Made by a program: the position numbers and the translations under genes
The notes under the pieces: generated by a model
What the model saw: only the letters and a program-made list of their open reading frames with translations
The model's database searches: none
Told to the model about the DNA's origin: nothing
Source: Straminergon stramineum
Taxonomy: Eukaryota; Streptophyta; Bryopsida; Hypnales; Calliergonaceae
Length of the DNA: 64,000 bases
NCBI GenBank assembly: GCA_963920665.1
Contig: OY987264.1
Coordinates: 30,608,906-30,672,905, forward strand
Reading direction: 5' to 3'
In this document: positions 25,092 to 38,869 of the stretch, piece after piece
Layout of the letters: each line of letters starts with the position of its first letter
Position numbering within the stretch: position 1 is the stretch's first letter

Positions 25092-28000
25092 ATGGGGCGT
25101 GGCACCGGAGAGGCTTCTACTAAAGTCGGAGTAGATGCTCAAACTTTTTATGACACTCAAGCCTTTCAGTATGGAGTGCAAGACAAGTGGGGATATGCAT
25201 TTTACCAACCTGGAATTGGTATTGAAAATCCCATTTTCCCCCAAAAGCCTAATACAGGCTTATTTATTAAGCCATGGGAATTTGTGAGTAATTCTTCTTT
25301 CATAGCAATTCTAAATTAGAGCATCTACTTTAGAGATTATTCATATGGAAGTCCATCAATTATTTGAAGTATTAATGATGTTGTAATCCTATTAGGCATA
25401 TAAACCTTTCTTTAACTTTGGGACATTGCAACTACAAAATAGGGAGTGAAAGTGATTTTTTTTCAACAGAGAGGGCATCCTCATGACTTTTATAAAGCAA
25501 CTCGTGCAGCGAGAAGAAATGATCCATATGTACACTATGAGACCGGAAAGGCACGCGAGGTAAAAACATAGTCAACATACTCTTGGTACATGTTTTGTAA
25601 TCAATTTAGGTTAGATTTCAATTGCCAAATTTTGGTTCTTGCATCCAAAATCTCAATAAGGCTTGTCAAATTCAATTGTAGCTCTTACAAATAGTCAAAT
25701 TGGATTTGATATTAGCTAACATTATACCAAACTTCACCTAGTTTTTTTTCTATTCCACCTTACAACTTTGGATATTTTTAAGTGTTGCAATTGTAAGTTT
25801 TTAACATTAAAATTTGTACTATTTAACAAATGGCTTAGAGTATTTGAAGAATTTGAAGTTATAAATTCAATATATATTTTTTATTTTTACCTTAAAAACT
25901 AGTACAAAAATCTAACCGTTTTACTATGATTTGTAGTTGATATCATTTTCTTTGCCAATTCCATCTTGTAAATGATGGTATTTTTAATTTTCTATAGAAA
26001 ATACCAAAGAGAAAAATCTTGGTAGTTGATACTTCCAAAAACCTAATCAAGCAAAATCATATGATAGTAATTTGATTTAAATGTGATAGTTCCAAATATT
26101 TAGGGTGTCAAAAAATCATTGATGTAAATTGCTTTTGACACTATTCTTAATTTCTACTTTTATCTTAAGAAAAAAAAATTTATTTCTTGAATTTTCTTGT
26201 TATATTTGACATTTCAGTGACTCTAGAGCTAATATCTAAGGAATAAATATTTAAAAAATTGTTGTTCTTTGTCATATATGAAAATACATAAGAGAGAAAT
26301 CATAGTTAGATGATTTTGGTGTGAATGTTTCAAGTACAGGTTGGAATTGAATGGTGGATGAATGGAGGTTTGTACAGAGACATGAAAGATTAGTTGCAGA
26401 GGTAGATGCTTGGAGAAGGCAAGAATTGCTAAAAGAAGAGATGTTTATTCAAATGAGTAAACTCCAAGCTGTAGAGAGACAACGACGTCACTTCCAAGGT
26501 CTTCTTCATTCTCTGTAATATTTTAATATTCTATTCTATTCCATTTCTAGTTTGAAGTAAAAATTACAATTCCCGAAATTCCTTCCAAATTTATTTTTTT
26601 TCAAAGATACATAATAAAATTTTTGAAAAAATTGCATTCTTGAATTGCAAATGTTTAATTTGTCGAACCCAAAATTGTATTTGAAAAGCATTGATTTAGC
26701 AAAGTGGTATACTATAAACATAAGGAATGGTCCATATACTATGATTTAATGGATGAAACACTGGACCTATGAATTAGACAAAAATTAGGAATTGAAGAAT
26801 AATATGTGAATGACATTGAACTTCAAGAGGAGTTGAACTAAGGTTTTAGTTGAAGAAGTTGTTTTGCTATGAAAGTAAGACCCATAAATTCTATATTTTA
26901 CATTGAAAACACACAGAGAGGTTTTTAATGTATAGTTGAAAGTAAAATCAATTCTAATTAACTTGAAAGACTTTAAAAATTAAAGAAAATTACATGTACT
27001 TTTTTGAAACTAGTATGGCAAAATTACTACAACAACAACCACAATGACGACAACAACACTAGGAAAAATATGTAGAAATATAGACTAGATAAATCATTAG
27101 AAAAAGTTTGAACCCTCAAAGGGTTTGTGAGTCCTGAACAACAAAGAACAACAAAAAATTCTAGCCAAAAAAAAAATTCCAAGAACAAATAAGAATGGTT
27201 TTTTTTTTTTTTTTGTGTAGTGAATTGTAGGGTCTAGTTAGTATAGGACAATTCAATAAAAGAATGTAAAAATATTTTAAAATATTTTAATATTTTTAAT
27301 ATTTTTAATATTAAAATTTTGAAATTTGATGTGGCATCAATGGTACCATGTCAGACTTCTATTTTTTAAATATTAATTTAATTTATTTTTAAAATCCATA
27401 TTTTGAATTTTCAATTATTTTAAAATATTTTGTATTATGTCACTGTTAATCATTGATGATGAATAGTGGCCATTGTTCCTCAAAGGGGCCATGAGTTTCA
27501 TTGAGGGGAACTTCTCAAAGGGAAGCAACTCCTTCAAGGGCTTAAATTTTTCCTAATGTGTCCACGATAAGATTCACATGACAAATTTTTCTACCAATGG
27601 ATATTCTTATATTCATTTTCCTAGTTTACACAACCATTAATTCCATGAGTACATTTAGAATCATAATTTACATTTTCATTAAAATCCCTAGTGAATACTA
27701 GAAAGTCAATTGTGGGACACCATGCTTGGGATCTTGGTGCTTAAAGACTATTAAGATGAGATGGATGTAGTTTACATTGTTGCGATATCTTAACTCATGG
27801 TCAATTTTATTCTTGACTATTTTTCCTGCACTTTGAGTATTTGGTGATTATATTGCTTTGAAACACCTAGTATTTCAAAAATAGTTAGTATGTGGCATAA
27901 CTAGCATTAGTTGATTGTGTTTTGTAATTCCCTTTAAGCCATATTGAAGTGCATTTATAGAAAATGGAATTAAAATATTATAAATTATCTATTATAAATT

Positions 28001-28798
28001 ATTGATTTAATTTTCATTTCTTTACAAAAAATTAATCTACAAAACACACTAATAATCATATTCCTCAACTTTTATTTCTATCAAAGTAAGGATCTGTACG
28101 AACGTTATTCATTTGACTCTATTTCTAAGTACTCATATGAAAATATATCTTAATTTTTTTTTTCATTATTGAAATAGATTTAACATGTTTTTAATATGTT
28201 TTTTTAGAATTAAGAAGACAAATTCAATTGGAGCAATTACAATGGTCAAGACCATCAACTGCACCTTCACCTTCACAAAGTCAAATGTTGAAATGTAAAT
28301 CAAATAATGAACACATTTTAAGGCCAAACTCAGTGGATTTGTCTACACCTACAAATTCAATTCGAGGAGGTGGTTCATGGCGACCAAATAGAATCTCAAA
28401 GAGTGCCCCGGTATCTGCACAATGTTCAGGTAATGGGTTTTCTAATATATAAACTATGTTTAAAATTTTCATTCTTTCATTAAAATTTCAATAGTTAATA
28501 TAAAATATATTATTAATATATAATTTGGAATGATTATTTTAATTTTTGCATTTAAAATTGAATTGAGTACTACAAACTAAATATAAATAATTTTGAATCC
28601 TGTGTTTTTGCAAAATAATCTTGTATGATTAGAATTTGTTTGCAAGTAGTTATTGAAATATATCATTGAAATGATGATGGATTCAACAAGTGATTAAGAA
28701 CTGATCTAAAGTAATATGTTTTTTACTTGTGTTTTGTAGTGGTAAGTAAACAAGAACTTGAAGAATTGGCTATATTTAGTAAAAGAAATAGATTATAA
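25092..28798 (+). CDS. Uncharacterised five-exon gene, 227-residue protein
   Basis: Exons 25092-25283, 25470-25559, 26378-26498, 28208-28429 and 28740-28798 join in phase with GT-AG borders to give 684 nt ending in TAA. The product has an aromatic/Pro/Gly-rich N-terminus (DKWGYAFYQPGIG, FIKPWEF), a charged Arg-rich centre (ATRAARRNDPYVHYETGKA), a predicted helical/coiled-coil stretch (about 95-150, EVDAWRRQELLKEEMF), a Ser/Pro/Asn-rich segment and a short charged tail. No signal peptide or membrane segment is seen. I do not recognise the family. The small Trp/Pro motifs plus a coiled coil would fit a ciliary/axonemal accessory protein in a plant with motile sperm, but that is speculation. The third exon's donor (AAG|GTCTTC) is weak; read-through would stop at 26,518 with a shorter protein. 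The 1.7-kb intron 3 is AT-rich. Codons retain good sense across all five exons, arguing against a decayed copy. Confidence 0.7.
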
Positions 28799-30348
28799 TT
28801 TAAAACTACTAAAAAATCAAAACATCCTGATTTTTTCAATGATATTTTACAAATCATTCATTTTTTAAAACTCCTTTGAAGAATAATGATATAGAAAGAA
28901 TAAAATTAGATGCATTTGGAAATATGATGGACAACAAATCTACATGGGTGATCAATTGCTTATCGAAAATTTGGAAATGACTTGAAATATTTAGAATGTT
29001 TATTGGATGAGTTGGTATTAAATATTTTTGTAGTAAATAAAATATCAAATAGACAACTATAAAATGATTTTTTGTTCATTGTACATGTTGAAAACGTGAT
29101 TTTTATTTACATTCCCCAAATACTAAAGATTATATAGGACTTTGAAAAAGAAAGTCACAATAAATATGTCTAAAAAGGATAGAAAATTTATGTTTCTAAA
29201 ATTTTTAGAAATTTCTTAGGAAATGTTATTAATTATAAGTGCCTTTGTAAATTTTTTTTGTCAACAACGATTTGTTAAAGGATTCAAAATATATCATCTT
29301 AGCATTCAATTTATATTGTTAAAAAGAAATTTATTGGTACTTATGACTAATTTGAATATGTGGAATTTATAAAATACATTTATAAATACATCATAACATA
29401 TTTTGAATTTAACTTACATTTTAAAAAATCATTGTACTTTCAAATTTTCAAGATTCTTTAGGTTTTTGGTAATTCAAATTAATGTATAACTTTGACATTG
29501 TATATTTTGGATATTGTCTAACACATGATTTATTCTCTCTTTATTCAATAAGCTTTATTAGATATTTCAAAAACATAGTAGTATTCTTAAAAATTTCTAA
29601 AATTTGAATGTTTTCACAAATATGATGTTTCAAGTTTATAAAATTTATAAATGATAAAAATTATAAATTAAAGCTAATCTTGTATGTACATACTTTAAAT
29701 TTTTCTCCATATTAATTTATACTCTTTTATTTGATTGTTTTCTAATATTTTCAAATTAAACATGATATCATTTGAAATAAATAATAAATTTTTAATTAGT
29801 GGAAGAGAAATGTATTTACAGTAATATATAAGCCACTCATTAGGGGGCAAGCCCATATATTCCTACAACCAATGCATTGTGCATTATGGTTGCACAAATT
29901 AAATTATGGGACAAGCTTTATTCAATGGTAGTGGTCTTTAGGTATATAATGCTTTTACAATGACATCTTGGGGATGTTACATGAGAAACCAAGTGTGTCT
30001 AATTTTTTGGATCCCCCATATTATATCATAAAATTTTAAAAAAGAAAAGAAAGAAAAGAAAATAGATTTTCCTACTTTGAAAGTTTATGTTTTGAATTAT
30101 TGGTATTTTATTTGTTACAAATATTGACTTAAAAATTTTTGAAGTACCTAAAAGATACATTTTAGAGTTGAAAAAACTTTCACATAATCACATCCCTATA
30201 TCATTTTTAAAAAATTATCTAAAAAAGGAACAAAATTAAAAATTCCTAAAAATAAATTTCTTTTGAAATTAAATTTTCTTGAATATTGATGCAATGTTCA
30301 TCTATATGTATTCTCTATAATATTTGGATTGAAAAAATGCCATTTTAA
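28799..30348. other. AT-rich intergenic DNA
   Basis: About 1.5 kb of very AT-rich sequence with only short chance open frames. No gene, RNA gene or bounded repeat recognised; the 3' UTR of the upstream gene is presumably at its start. Confidence 0.6.
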
Positions 30349-31267
30349 ACCCTAAATGTTTTCAACTATGTTTTCACCAAAAATGCTCCAAAATTGTCAT
30401 TTCTAGTATGAGTACCAAATTTTAGGAAAAAAACCATTTTCAGACACATGTAACCATATGATCTTGCACTACATTGACATGAGAAGATGTGGATAAAATT
30501 TCAAAACTTTCCACCATGTAGATTGTAAGATATGAACATTTGAATTGGCAAAAATCCTTTTGGGGGCCCTGTAAAAAAACGGGCAGTTGCACTTCACAAG
30601 GCCACATTTGTATGAAAAAAATTCCAAAATGGTGGTTACTCTTTGGATTCATTCTTCAAGGCAAGTTGGCTACATGCTTGAAAAAATTCAGATCATTTGA
30701 AATTGTAGAACATAGAGAAAAAAAAAGTAAGTAGGATGAACTAGAGAATGATTCAAAATACTAAATTGTGAAGAATTTTGTTATAGAATTGAAAAATTCC
30801 ATTCCAAATGGTTGTAATGTTGTAATAAAAAATCAACATCCTATCATTTTTTTTTTTAAAAATATTGAAAATTGAATTAAATGAAGGACTTCAAACCTTA
30901 TTTTAGAGTACAAAATTTGAAACTACCTGCAAACTAAAACTCCTCATAACTTTCATCTCATGAATCAAAACGGAATGATTCAAAGCTTTCCATGTACATA
31001 TAAATCTAGAAAAACAATTTCAAATTTTTATTTCTTAAAATAGTGTTTAAGAAAAAATTGGGTTGCCCAAAGATCAATGAAAATTACATAACATGCAATA
31101 ACTTTTTAACCATATAGTCAAAGTTACGAAAATTGTTGTGCCTTAAAGCTACTCCTTGGGCACATGTTGTGTGAAAATTTCAAAGAAGAAAAAGAAAAAC
31201 TCCCTTCGTAGTGAGCTGCACAAAATTGCTATGTTGCCAAAAAAACCACAATTTGGGCATTTAGGGG
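30349..31267. mobile_element. TTAA-flanked element copy D (919 bp, complete)
   Basis: Flanked by TTAA on both sides (30,345-30,348 and 31,268-31,271). The left end is ACCCTAAATG and the right end CATTTAGGGG, an inverted pair with one mismatch at the outermost base. The internal order (CTATGTTTTCACC, AACTCCTCATAAC, GCAATAACTTTTTAACC, GCTATGTTGCC) is shared with copies E (reverse orientation) and F. No coding capacity; a non-autonomous element. The TTAA plus CCC-type terminus suggests the piggyBac superfamily. Confidence 0.75.
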
Positions 31268-31271
31268 TTAA

Positions 31272-34200
31272 TTCACTTTTCATCCTATTGTAGAAATCAT
31301 TTCATACATTTGAGTTGGAAAATTTTTGCAATAGAAACCTATAGTCAATATTAAACAAAATTCTAAATTCAAGGTTAAAATTGTAGTTTATTAAAAAGTA
31401 CATAGGGGATAAAAAAATCACTTGGACATACTAAGTTTGTTATAGATACACTAAGTGACTTCTCCAAGAATAGAATTTATTTCTATCCATGGTTCCATGA
31501 GAGTTTCACTAATTGTAAAGATGATTGTATTGACCTTTATATAGTTGTAATTACTTTTTGATGAAGGAGAAAACATTATGGAATTATATTAAAAAGAACA
31601 AAGTAATTACAATGAGGACATACTTCAAAAGGATTATCATCTATTCTTTTTTCTATTCTGTGCAATTAAATCCTCAATTTGCATGTTCATAAAAAAATGT
31701 AGAAGTGGTGTTCTACATTAGCAATTATTCAATTCTTTCTTTGGGTTAAAAAAACATATGTAGATGGAGAAAGTATTGATGTTTTCATCTTTAATTCTTT
31801 TGCCTATTGCACATGTCATTTGAAATTGTAATCTTAGTCAACCATTCAAAAATTGGATTCTACAAATAGAAATTATATTTTTGGTGATTTTCCAAAGGAA
31901 ATTACTTTAAAATTGATTGAAATATACTAATACAAATGCAAGTCCAAAACTACTTTAAATGTGTTAGAGATAACATACATATTGTCCATGTCGGAACTCA
32001 TTGAAAGCAATTGCAACAATGATGTATTGGTTAAACTTCTTTATAAATCCAAATGGATGCCAAAAAAAATTCTATGATAGTCTTGCATATAACTTGAATA
32101 TGTTAAACAAAATGGGAATAGTGTCTCTTACATGCATTGCAAGCATACAAAGAAAATGGGATAATTTAGACTAGGATAAAAAGATAACCACTCATACTAC
32201 AAATATAGAAGATAAGATCTTAGCATAACATTCGACCACTTTTTAGCATAGTATATCAACCTTTCAAAACGTAGAAGAAAATTAGCTAAGAAAATTTAGG
32301 AATTCAAATTAAACTTCAAGTCCAAAATCCATTTGAGATTGAGAGCCTCCACGTACTAGAACATAATGGACAAAGTTCAAAAAAGGGTACAAAGGTTCAT
32401 TTTCATATTCTCTGTTAGAACTTAGACTATGAATTTTGAATGGAGGATTCAAATCATTGGTAGTTTTTTAAAGCTAAAATTCAATTTAAATTTCCACATT
32501 CTTTTTGTTGAAGTTTTTTTGAAAAATGTTGAATTACTATATTTAAATGATGAAGTTTGAAGTTCTCTTAAGTTTGCAATTATTGCATTTTGAAATATTC
32601 CATATGGATCTTTATGCGTTGTATCCCTCTACTTGTATAAAGTACTTGTCTTCTCCCCTTTTTTAGTGGAAAAAAGACAAAATAGAAATGCAACAAGGAA
32701 GAGCCACTAAATAGTCTTTTTCATTCTCGGATAACTATTTTTTATTATAGTCATATAAGAACCAAAGTAATGTCAAGCAAAAGTATAGTCCATCTTAGCT
32801 AGGACAAGAAAATCAACATAATTTTCTTGTCAATGCCTTTTTAGATTGCATATAAGAATAATATACATAGCAAACCTCCACAGGTTTGTTGAATAATGCC
32901 CACATTCTACTCAATAGTTGTTATACATGGGATGTAATTGTATTGTGTCCCTACCATTCCAAACCATAGAATTACATTACTTTCAATGACAATTTCATGT
33001 TGAAATCCATATGGAATTGTGTTTAAAAGAAGAGAGATTTGAACTAGTGATAGGATTATAGTTGTTTTTAAAATTTGACCCTATTCATGTACAATTTCTA
33101 ATCTTTATGGCTAACATCTTTGTTCTTGATGCAAACATCAAAAAAATTGAAAGCATTATTTATAACACAACCTACTTCCAAAAGGAAGCACCAAGGGTAG
33201 TCCTGGCTCCCCATGTCTCTAAAACATGGATAGTTGAATTACTTCCAACAAACACTTCATTTATAATGGTCTTTGGACCTTTTCTTTTAATAAGAACATT
33301 AATATAATTATTATTTACAACACATTTTAAATTTTGAATTTTGCCCCATATCCATTGAGTACTTAGGGGTTAAAGATTTATGAGTTTTGGAAAAATAGAA
33401 TGTGAATCCATGGCAAGGGCAAATTCAATTAACACCTATATAAACTTGGCTAAAAAATGATTGTCAAATAAAGACTTGCAACTGAAAATGCGCTTTCTTC
33501 AGGGATAGGGATTCATTGGAGCTGACAAAAGTAAAAAACAGAAAGTTGGAAGGATTATGTAGTGGAGGTGGCTATTTTATCCATTCTTGTCATGATTATT
33601 CTCCAATTAGGAACTAGTTAATACTTGCTACCATTCAGAAAGAAATTCTATCAATTTTCTAAATTAGTATGTATTCAAAGGTCCAACAAATAATTTTCTT
33701 ATGATATTTGAAAGCGTTTTTAAAGTATTGGCATTATAGACAGTCAACCTTTGAGGAAACTCATTGAAAAATACACTAGTACAAATATGGATAGTCCTCA
33801 CAAGAGAAACTAAATATGTCAGGAGGTACAATTTCAAAATATTATATTTGGAATTTTTTAAATATGAAGAACATTAATGAGCATGGTATCAAACACCTTC
33901 AAAGGTTTAACTTCAAAGGTTCAAAGACTCAACAGACTATAGCTTCTATAGGTATTTTAATCTAGAAGCTCCATCAAAGACTCAACAAACTATAGCCTCT
34001 AACGATGTTTAACTCCAATAGCTCAAAGGCTTAAGAAGCATGGAAAATTGTGTCTATAATAAGTATAGAGCCTCCTTAAATACTATTAAAGAGGAACTTA
34101 TACAATAATCTTTTTTCCAAGAATCTTCCTCTTAAGAAGCCTTGCTACCCAAGCAAAGTCAAAAGGTTGTAAAAAAGTCTATAAAAGCACAAAAAATCCA

Positions 34201-37200
34201 AAGTCAATATCCAAGTTGGTCAAAATTCTTGTAGAAAAACTCCAAATGCCAAATGGATTGTACCATTGACTTCAAAAGGCCGTATTCAATATTAGGAACC
34301 ACCCCTTTTTCTTAGTCATCCACTCATTTGGACTTGCAAACTATACAAGTGGCCAAATTTAAGTATTGTAAAATCTTAGATGATGGAATAGTCATTTATC
34401 AAAGAATCTAACCTTACTAAGGTATTTTCAGAGATTGATGGAGTAAGAATAACTCCTCTTGGCCTCTTTTGGATTTTTGTGCCCTTAAGTCCATGTTCAA
34501 CAATCTCATATTATTAATAACTATGAGAGTTGTTCATTTGGGTCCTTACCACTAGTGGAACTCTAGGAAATTTGACGGGGAGCTTTCAATTCTATTCAAA
34601 TTTTTTTAATTATTTTTATCAAAATGTAATTGCTACTTGGAGATTTTTTAAGAATTATGAGGAATTTTCCATCATTGGTCACAAAGATTGACTTTTAATA
34701 AGACCACTTAATGCAACTTAAGAAATCTTGAAACTTACATGTAACTTTTTATTAGTCTTAGAGACTTTGTCTAGTAAGTGCAAGTTCATTTTTCCTAATT
34801 TGTGGTTGTAGTTTAATCCAGAAAACTAATACATACAAACTTACAAATTCATGCATTTTTTCGTATTTTTTGTTTTTTAATTTGTGAGCCACTATGGTGG
34901 ATTGCAGTATGCTCACCTTGCTAATTTCTACATTTATTGCATTTGCCTAAAACTTTGATTTTTCAATACAAAGTGGAGGACAAGCTGTTGAAAGTTGAAA
35001 CTCATCAATAATTGTGTGTTGGCATCGAAACTACTAAGACAATCCAACAACAAACCAAGGAAAAGCTTGAATTTTTCTAGTAATAGATCCGTGAGTGAAG
35101 GATAACATTGATGGACAAGGTGCTTAATTGCCAAGTAGGCCTGGAACATGTGTGGGCCAAACCACACATGTCATGGAGTATTGCACACCAAGCCAAAAAA
35201 ATTGAAGCGACCCCTCCAAAAAATGAATTGGGCATGGAATTTTGGTTTGTTGCTCATTACATTGGCCATGCCTTCAAATTTTGCATTCATTGTTGGGATC
35301 TCATAGATTTCATGCTTCATTAGACAATCAAAACATGAATAGGATGTAATGGGTCTTGACTTGGCAAATTGTGTGTAAATAATGCATGAATAATGCCTTG
35401 GTACATTGTAAATGAAGAGTAAGAGTAAAGAATGGGCCTAGCGCAACAAAAAAATTTCATTTGAATTCTAGATTTCTATCTACATCAATGCTTAGCCATA
35501 CCATTTGTCTTTTGGAAGGATGGCTCTAATGCGTATAGAAAGACAACCTTTGAGTACTTTTGGTAATAACCATAGGATGGACTTAGAATTCATATAGATG
35601 GTACCTTCATTGGGGTGAATCTATTTTATGCTTGTTGATGGTTCATTTCATACTTCAATCCATATGCTTGGAGCCCCACCTTTGAACTCTAGTACTTTGT
35701 TTTGACATTAATTCCATTGAGGTCCTAAATTTTTTTAATTTAATTTGTGGGCTCTATTTGAATTTTATTGTTTATTCAAATGAAAAATTTGAATTTTTTT
35801 TCTCCTCATCTTCCACCCTTTTTTTAGCATCAAAGGAAAAATGGTCACTTTCAATACTTGATACCTTAGATACAAAATCTCTTCCCTAGCCTTTGGTCCA
35901 CAGCGACTAAAAATATTTTTTTTACAATACAAAAGGAGATGCTCATCATAAGGTTTAAGAGCTAGCACCATGTTGTAGTCAAAGTTGTCAAATTAACTCC
36001 TACAAGAGTTCCACAACACGAGGGAGAATCCCCCTTCCCTCGTTTAGGGATGAAGTAAAAACTTGCCTTTATTTTGTGCAAGTTAACCTGGCTCCTTGAA
36101 GACCTAACATTCAAATTTCAACAATGAATAAATGCAAACTTGTTCCACATACAAAGAATTGCATTTTTTTAATCCATTTTTATTTATTCTTGAAAATTAT
36201 TATATTTATTCTTTAACAAATACATAACATTGCTTCTTGAAAACATTGCTTTGCAAATATTCTACAATTTGAGTGGTACAAGTATGTTTCACCTCAAAAA
36301 GTATCTTTTTTAGTTCAAAACATGACCTTTTAAAAATGAGTTAACCAAATAAGGAAAATGCATATCTTTGAAAATCACCATAATTAGAACTTATTACTAT
36401 AAATTTAATGAAAGAAATATTTTTCAAATCAAAATATTCAATCTACAATTAATTTTAGAATAAATTTTGAATTTTCACTTGAAATTTTTGTGATAAATAT
36501 TGGTTATTGAAATAGTATATTCAACCATATAGATATTACCTAAAAATCGTGTCATACAACTTTTGTTTATACATCATCATTAAATTATTCTTCCAAGTTA
36601 TAATTTTAAATACATTTTCACAAATTTGGAGATTTGGACTCCCCTTAGTTCTTCAAGGGTTAATTTTGCATATTTCATAACCTCTCTTGCAGAATTCAAG
36701 GTCTCCAATTCCAAATATGAATTCCAAATTAAAATTTCCTCGTCCCCCTAGTGAATAATTAGTCCTTTAGTTTTCCATTTCTCTCAAAGGAGAAAAGTTT
36801 GGAGTGCAAAATTTATGCCCTCAGCCCACGACCTTGAGAAACACTCAAAAGGGGTACTATTTGTAAAGAGATCCGTTTTCAGTCAACATGAATACATGAG
36901 TAAGAAAGATTGTCCGACTTAGCACTCACTCTTTCCACAAGCCGTAAATCAATCCATCGAAGGTAAAAGACCCCATCACAAACACCCAAGGAATGATCCA
37001 TTAGCATTGCATCAAACCATGTCAAATTTTTTCAATAAATCAGATTTGAGATGCATTAAAGGCCTCTTCCCACTTGGGCTTAATTAACACCTGCAAATTT
37101 TTGTTAAGAATCCTAAGCAAATGTGGCATGCTTATATTTACATGTGAATGGTTGCACAAGGAGTTGTTTTGTTTTGTTTGTTTAGTAAAATTGTTGTGTT

Positions 37201-37817
37201 TAGGGAAGAGCATTTATGATGGATAGATAACCAATTAGGAATTTATGTTGTAAATTTTTGGTTGATTTTTGGGTGTCTTTAACTGTTTTGGACTTGTTGT
37301 TTTTGAATTTTGTGTCTTAATTGTGTGTTTTAATGGGTTGATTGGATTTTATTTGGTATGTTTTTGGAGGCTGAATGAATGTTAAATGTATATGTGCTGA
37401 TTTGGGTAGTTGATTTTCTAATTGGGGCGGTCTGGCTTTCCAGCCAAGTTCTGAATTTTTTTAATTGATGTTCCACATGGGGTGATGGTTCTATCCAAGT
37501 TGGATTGTTATTAGGGTTAGTGTCTAGTCTAGTTGGTTGTGTTTGAATGTTAATTCCAATTTGAGATTTTTTATGTAGTTGGCGGTTACCTGTGCAATTC
37601 CAATTTGGCAGTTAGTTGGTGGTTGAGTTTTCTCTTCCAAATTGGTAACCACTAGGTTTTTGGAGTCCTATACTCCTATTTGATTTGTGATTTTTGGTCA
37701 TTTTTCTTTATCCACTGATGAGAGTTCTAGTTGGAGTCCCAACCAAGTAGTGTTTATTTTTGTTTGTTTATGTGTATGTTTGTAGTTATGAGTGATGGAA
37801 TGGTGATGTCTAAGTGT
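31272..37817. other. 6.5 kb of AT-rich intergenic DNA
   Basis: No protein-coding gene could be supported; open frames are short and without family resemblance. The only internal structures noted are a 53-bp tandem duplication at 33,922-34,026 and an isolated element-like end (CTTAGGGG followed by TTAA near 33,370) with no partner found. Probably old, decayed transposon sequence. Confidence 0.6.
33922..34026. repeat. Tandem duplication of a 53-bp unit
   Basis: Two adjacent units starting at 33,922 and 33,975 share CAAAGACTCAACA.ACTATAGC and then diverge. A partial third start (CTCAAAGGCTTAAG) follows near 34,020. Confidence 0.6.
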
Positions 37818-38720
37818 CACTAGTAGAAAATAGGATGTAAATGACTTGTCCACAATGACTATAGTAGTCATTTAGGACAAAAATAACTATAAAATGACTA
37901 CTGCAGTCATTGTGGTCAAGTCATTTAGGACACTGTTTTCTACTAGTGTGTTGGAAGTGTTTCCAAGTTGGTTGTGTGTATGTGTTATTTGATTGGATGT
38001 GTGATGTCAGAATGTTTTGGGATTGTGTGTTTAAGTCCTAGTTGGATATTTGCTATTTGGAGAAGTTTGTGATGAAGTGAGTTGAGAAGATGAAGTGAAG
38101 TTAAATGAAAGCTAGGAAGTAAGTGGGAATCTAATTAGAAATTTTAGAGTGACAGAAAGTAAGTATTCCAATTAGGAAAGAGAAAAGATAATAGGAAAAA
38201 TTTAAAAATATGAATGTAAGAGGAGAGGAAATGAGATAGGGAGTGGAAGAATAAAGAGAAAAAACAGTATTTGTAACGATGATGTGTTCACCAATTTATT
38301 AAGCTAATCAGAAATTACATACAAATTGATTGTTTGTGTGTATGTGTGCAATGATATGTGTTGTGATCTTTGATGAATTAAATTGTGAAAGTGTGATGTT
38401 GTAGTAATGGAGAATTATTTGTGTCTAGTCCAAGTTGGTTAATGATGATTCATGTTATATGAATGTTTCCAAATGGGGAGTCTGTTTGATGGAATGTGAC
38501 TTGTACTAATTTAAGTTAGCATCCAAATTGGGTTTGCAATGTCGTTGTAGTTATGTTTTGGGGTATGGAATTCCAAATTGGGTTATTGAATAAGTCAAGA
38601 TATTTGATTTTAGATATAGAACCTATTAGCATAGAAATATCCTACTTGATCGTCTCCCTTGGAATGAACTTATTATACCAATAGGATAATTTCTAATTCG
38701 GTCATTATCCTTCTTCAACA
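37100..38720. other. T/G-rich segment, possible degraded LTR ending at 38,720
   Basis: This stretch is T/G-rich with many CCAAATTGG/CCAAGTTGG words. It ends TTCTTCAACA followed by TGGTGCTAG, resembling a Copia LTR end (..CAACA) next to a damaged initiator-tRNA primer-binding site (TGGTATCAG...). A TGTTGGAAG word that could be an LTR start lies at 37,949, just beside the CACTA MITE. No second LTR or pol domain was found, so this is only a suggestion. Confidence 0.2.
37818..37948. mobile_element. CACTA-type MITE (131 bp) with TGT target duplication
   Basis: Ends CACTAGTAGAAAA and TTTTCTACTAGTG are perfect inverted repeats; CACTA termini and a 3-bp target duplication (TGT at 37,815-37,817 and 37,949-37,951) are diagnostic of the CACTA/EnSpm superfamily. 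The interior is itself palindromic, with ATGACTA/TAGTCAT and AAATGACTTG/CAAGTCATTT pairs, so it can fold into a hairpin. Non-coding. Confidence 0.85.
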
Positions 38721-38869
38721 TGGTGCTAGTTTTTTTTATAAAAACTTGTCCATGTCCAGGGTTCATCATTCTCTTTTGTGTCCATACTTTTGGTGTCGTT
38801 GTTTGTGGTGGGGCCGTGCAATGAGGAGTTCGTCAACGCATGCTCCTCTTTTTTCTAGTACAATGTTAA

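Noticed and set aside
26341..26398. An alternative acceptor at 26,340 for exon 3 of the five-exon gene
   Set aside because: It leads to a stop after 17 codons, whereas the acceptor at 26,377 keeps the frame through all remaining exons.
33361..33376. CTTAGGGGTTAA resembling the right end of a TTAA-family element
   Set aside because: No matching left end or shared interior was found upstream, so a single 12-bp match is not enough.
35108..35323. A 71-codon frame with several Trp and His
   Set aside because: No family signal and no supporting exons; not called.
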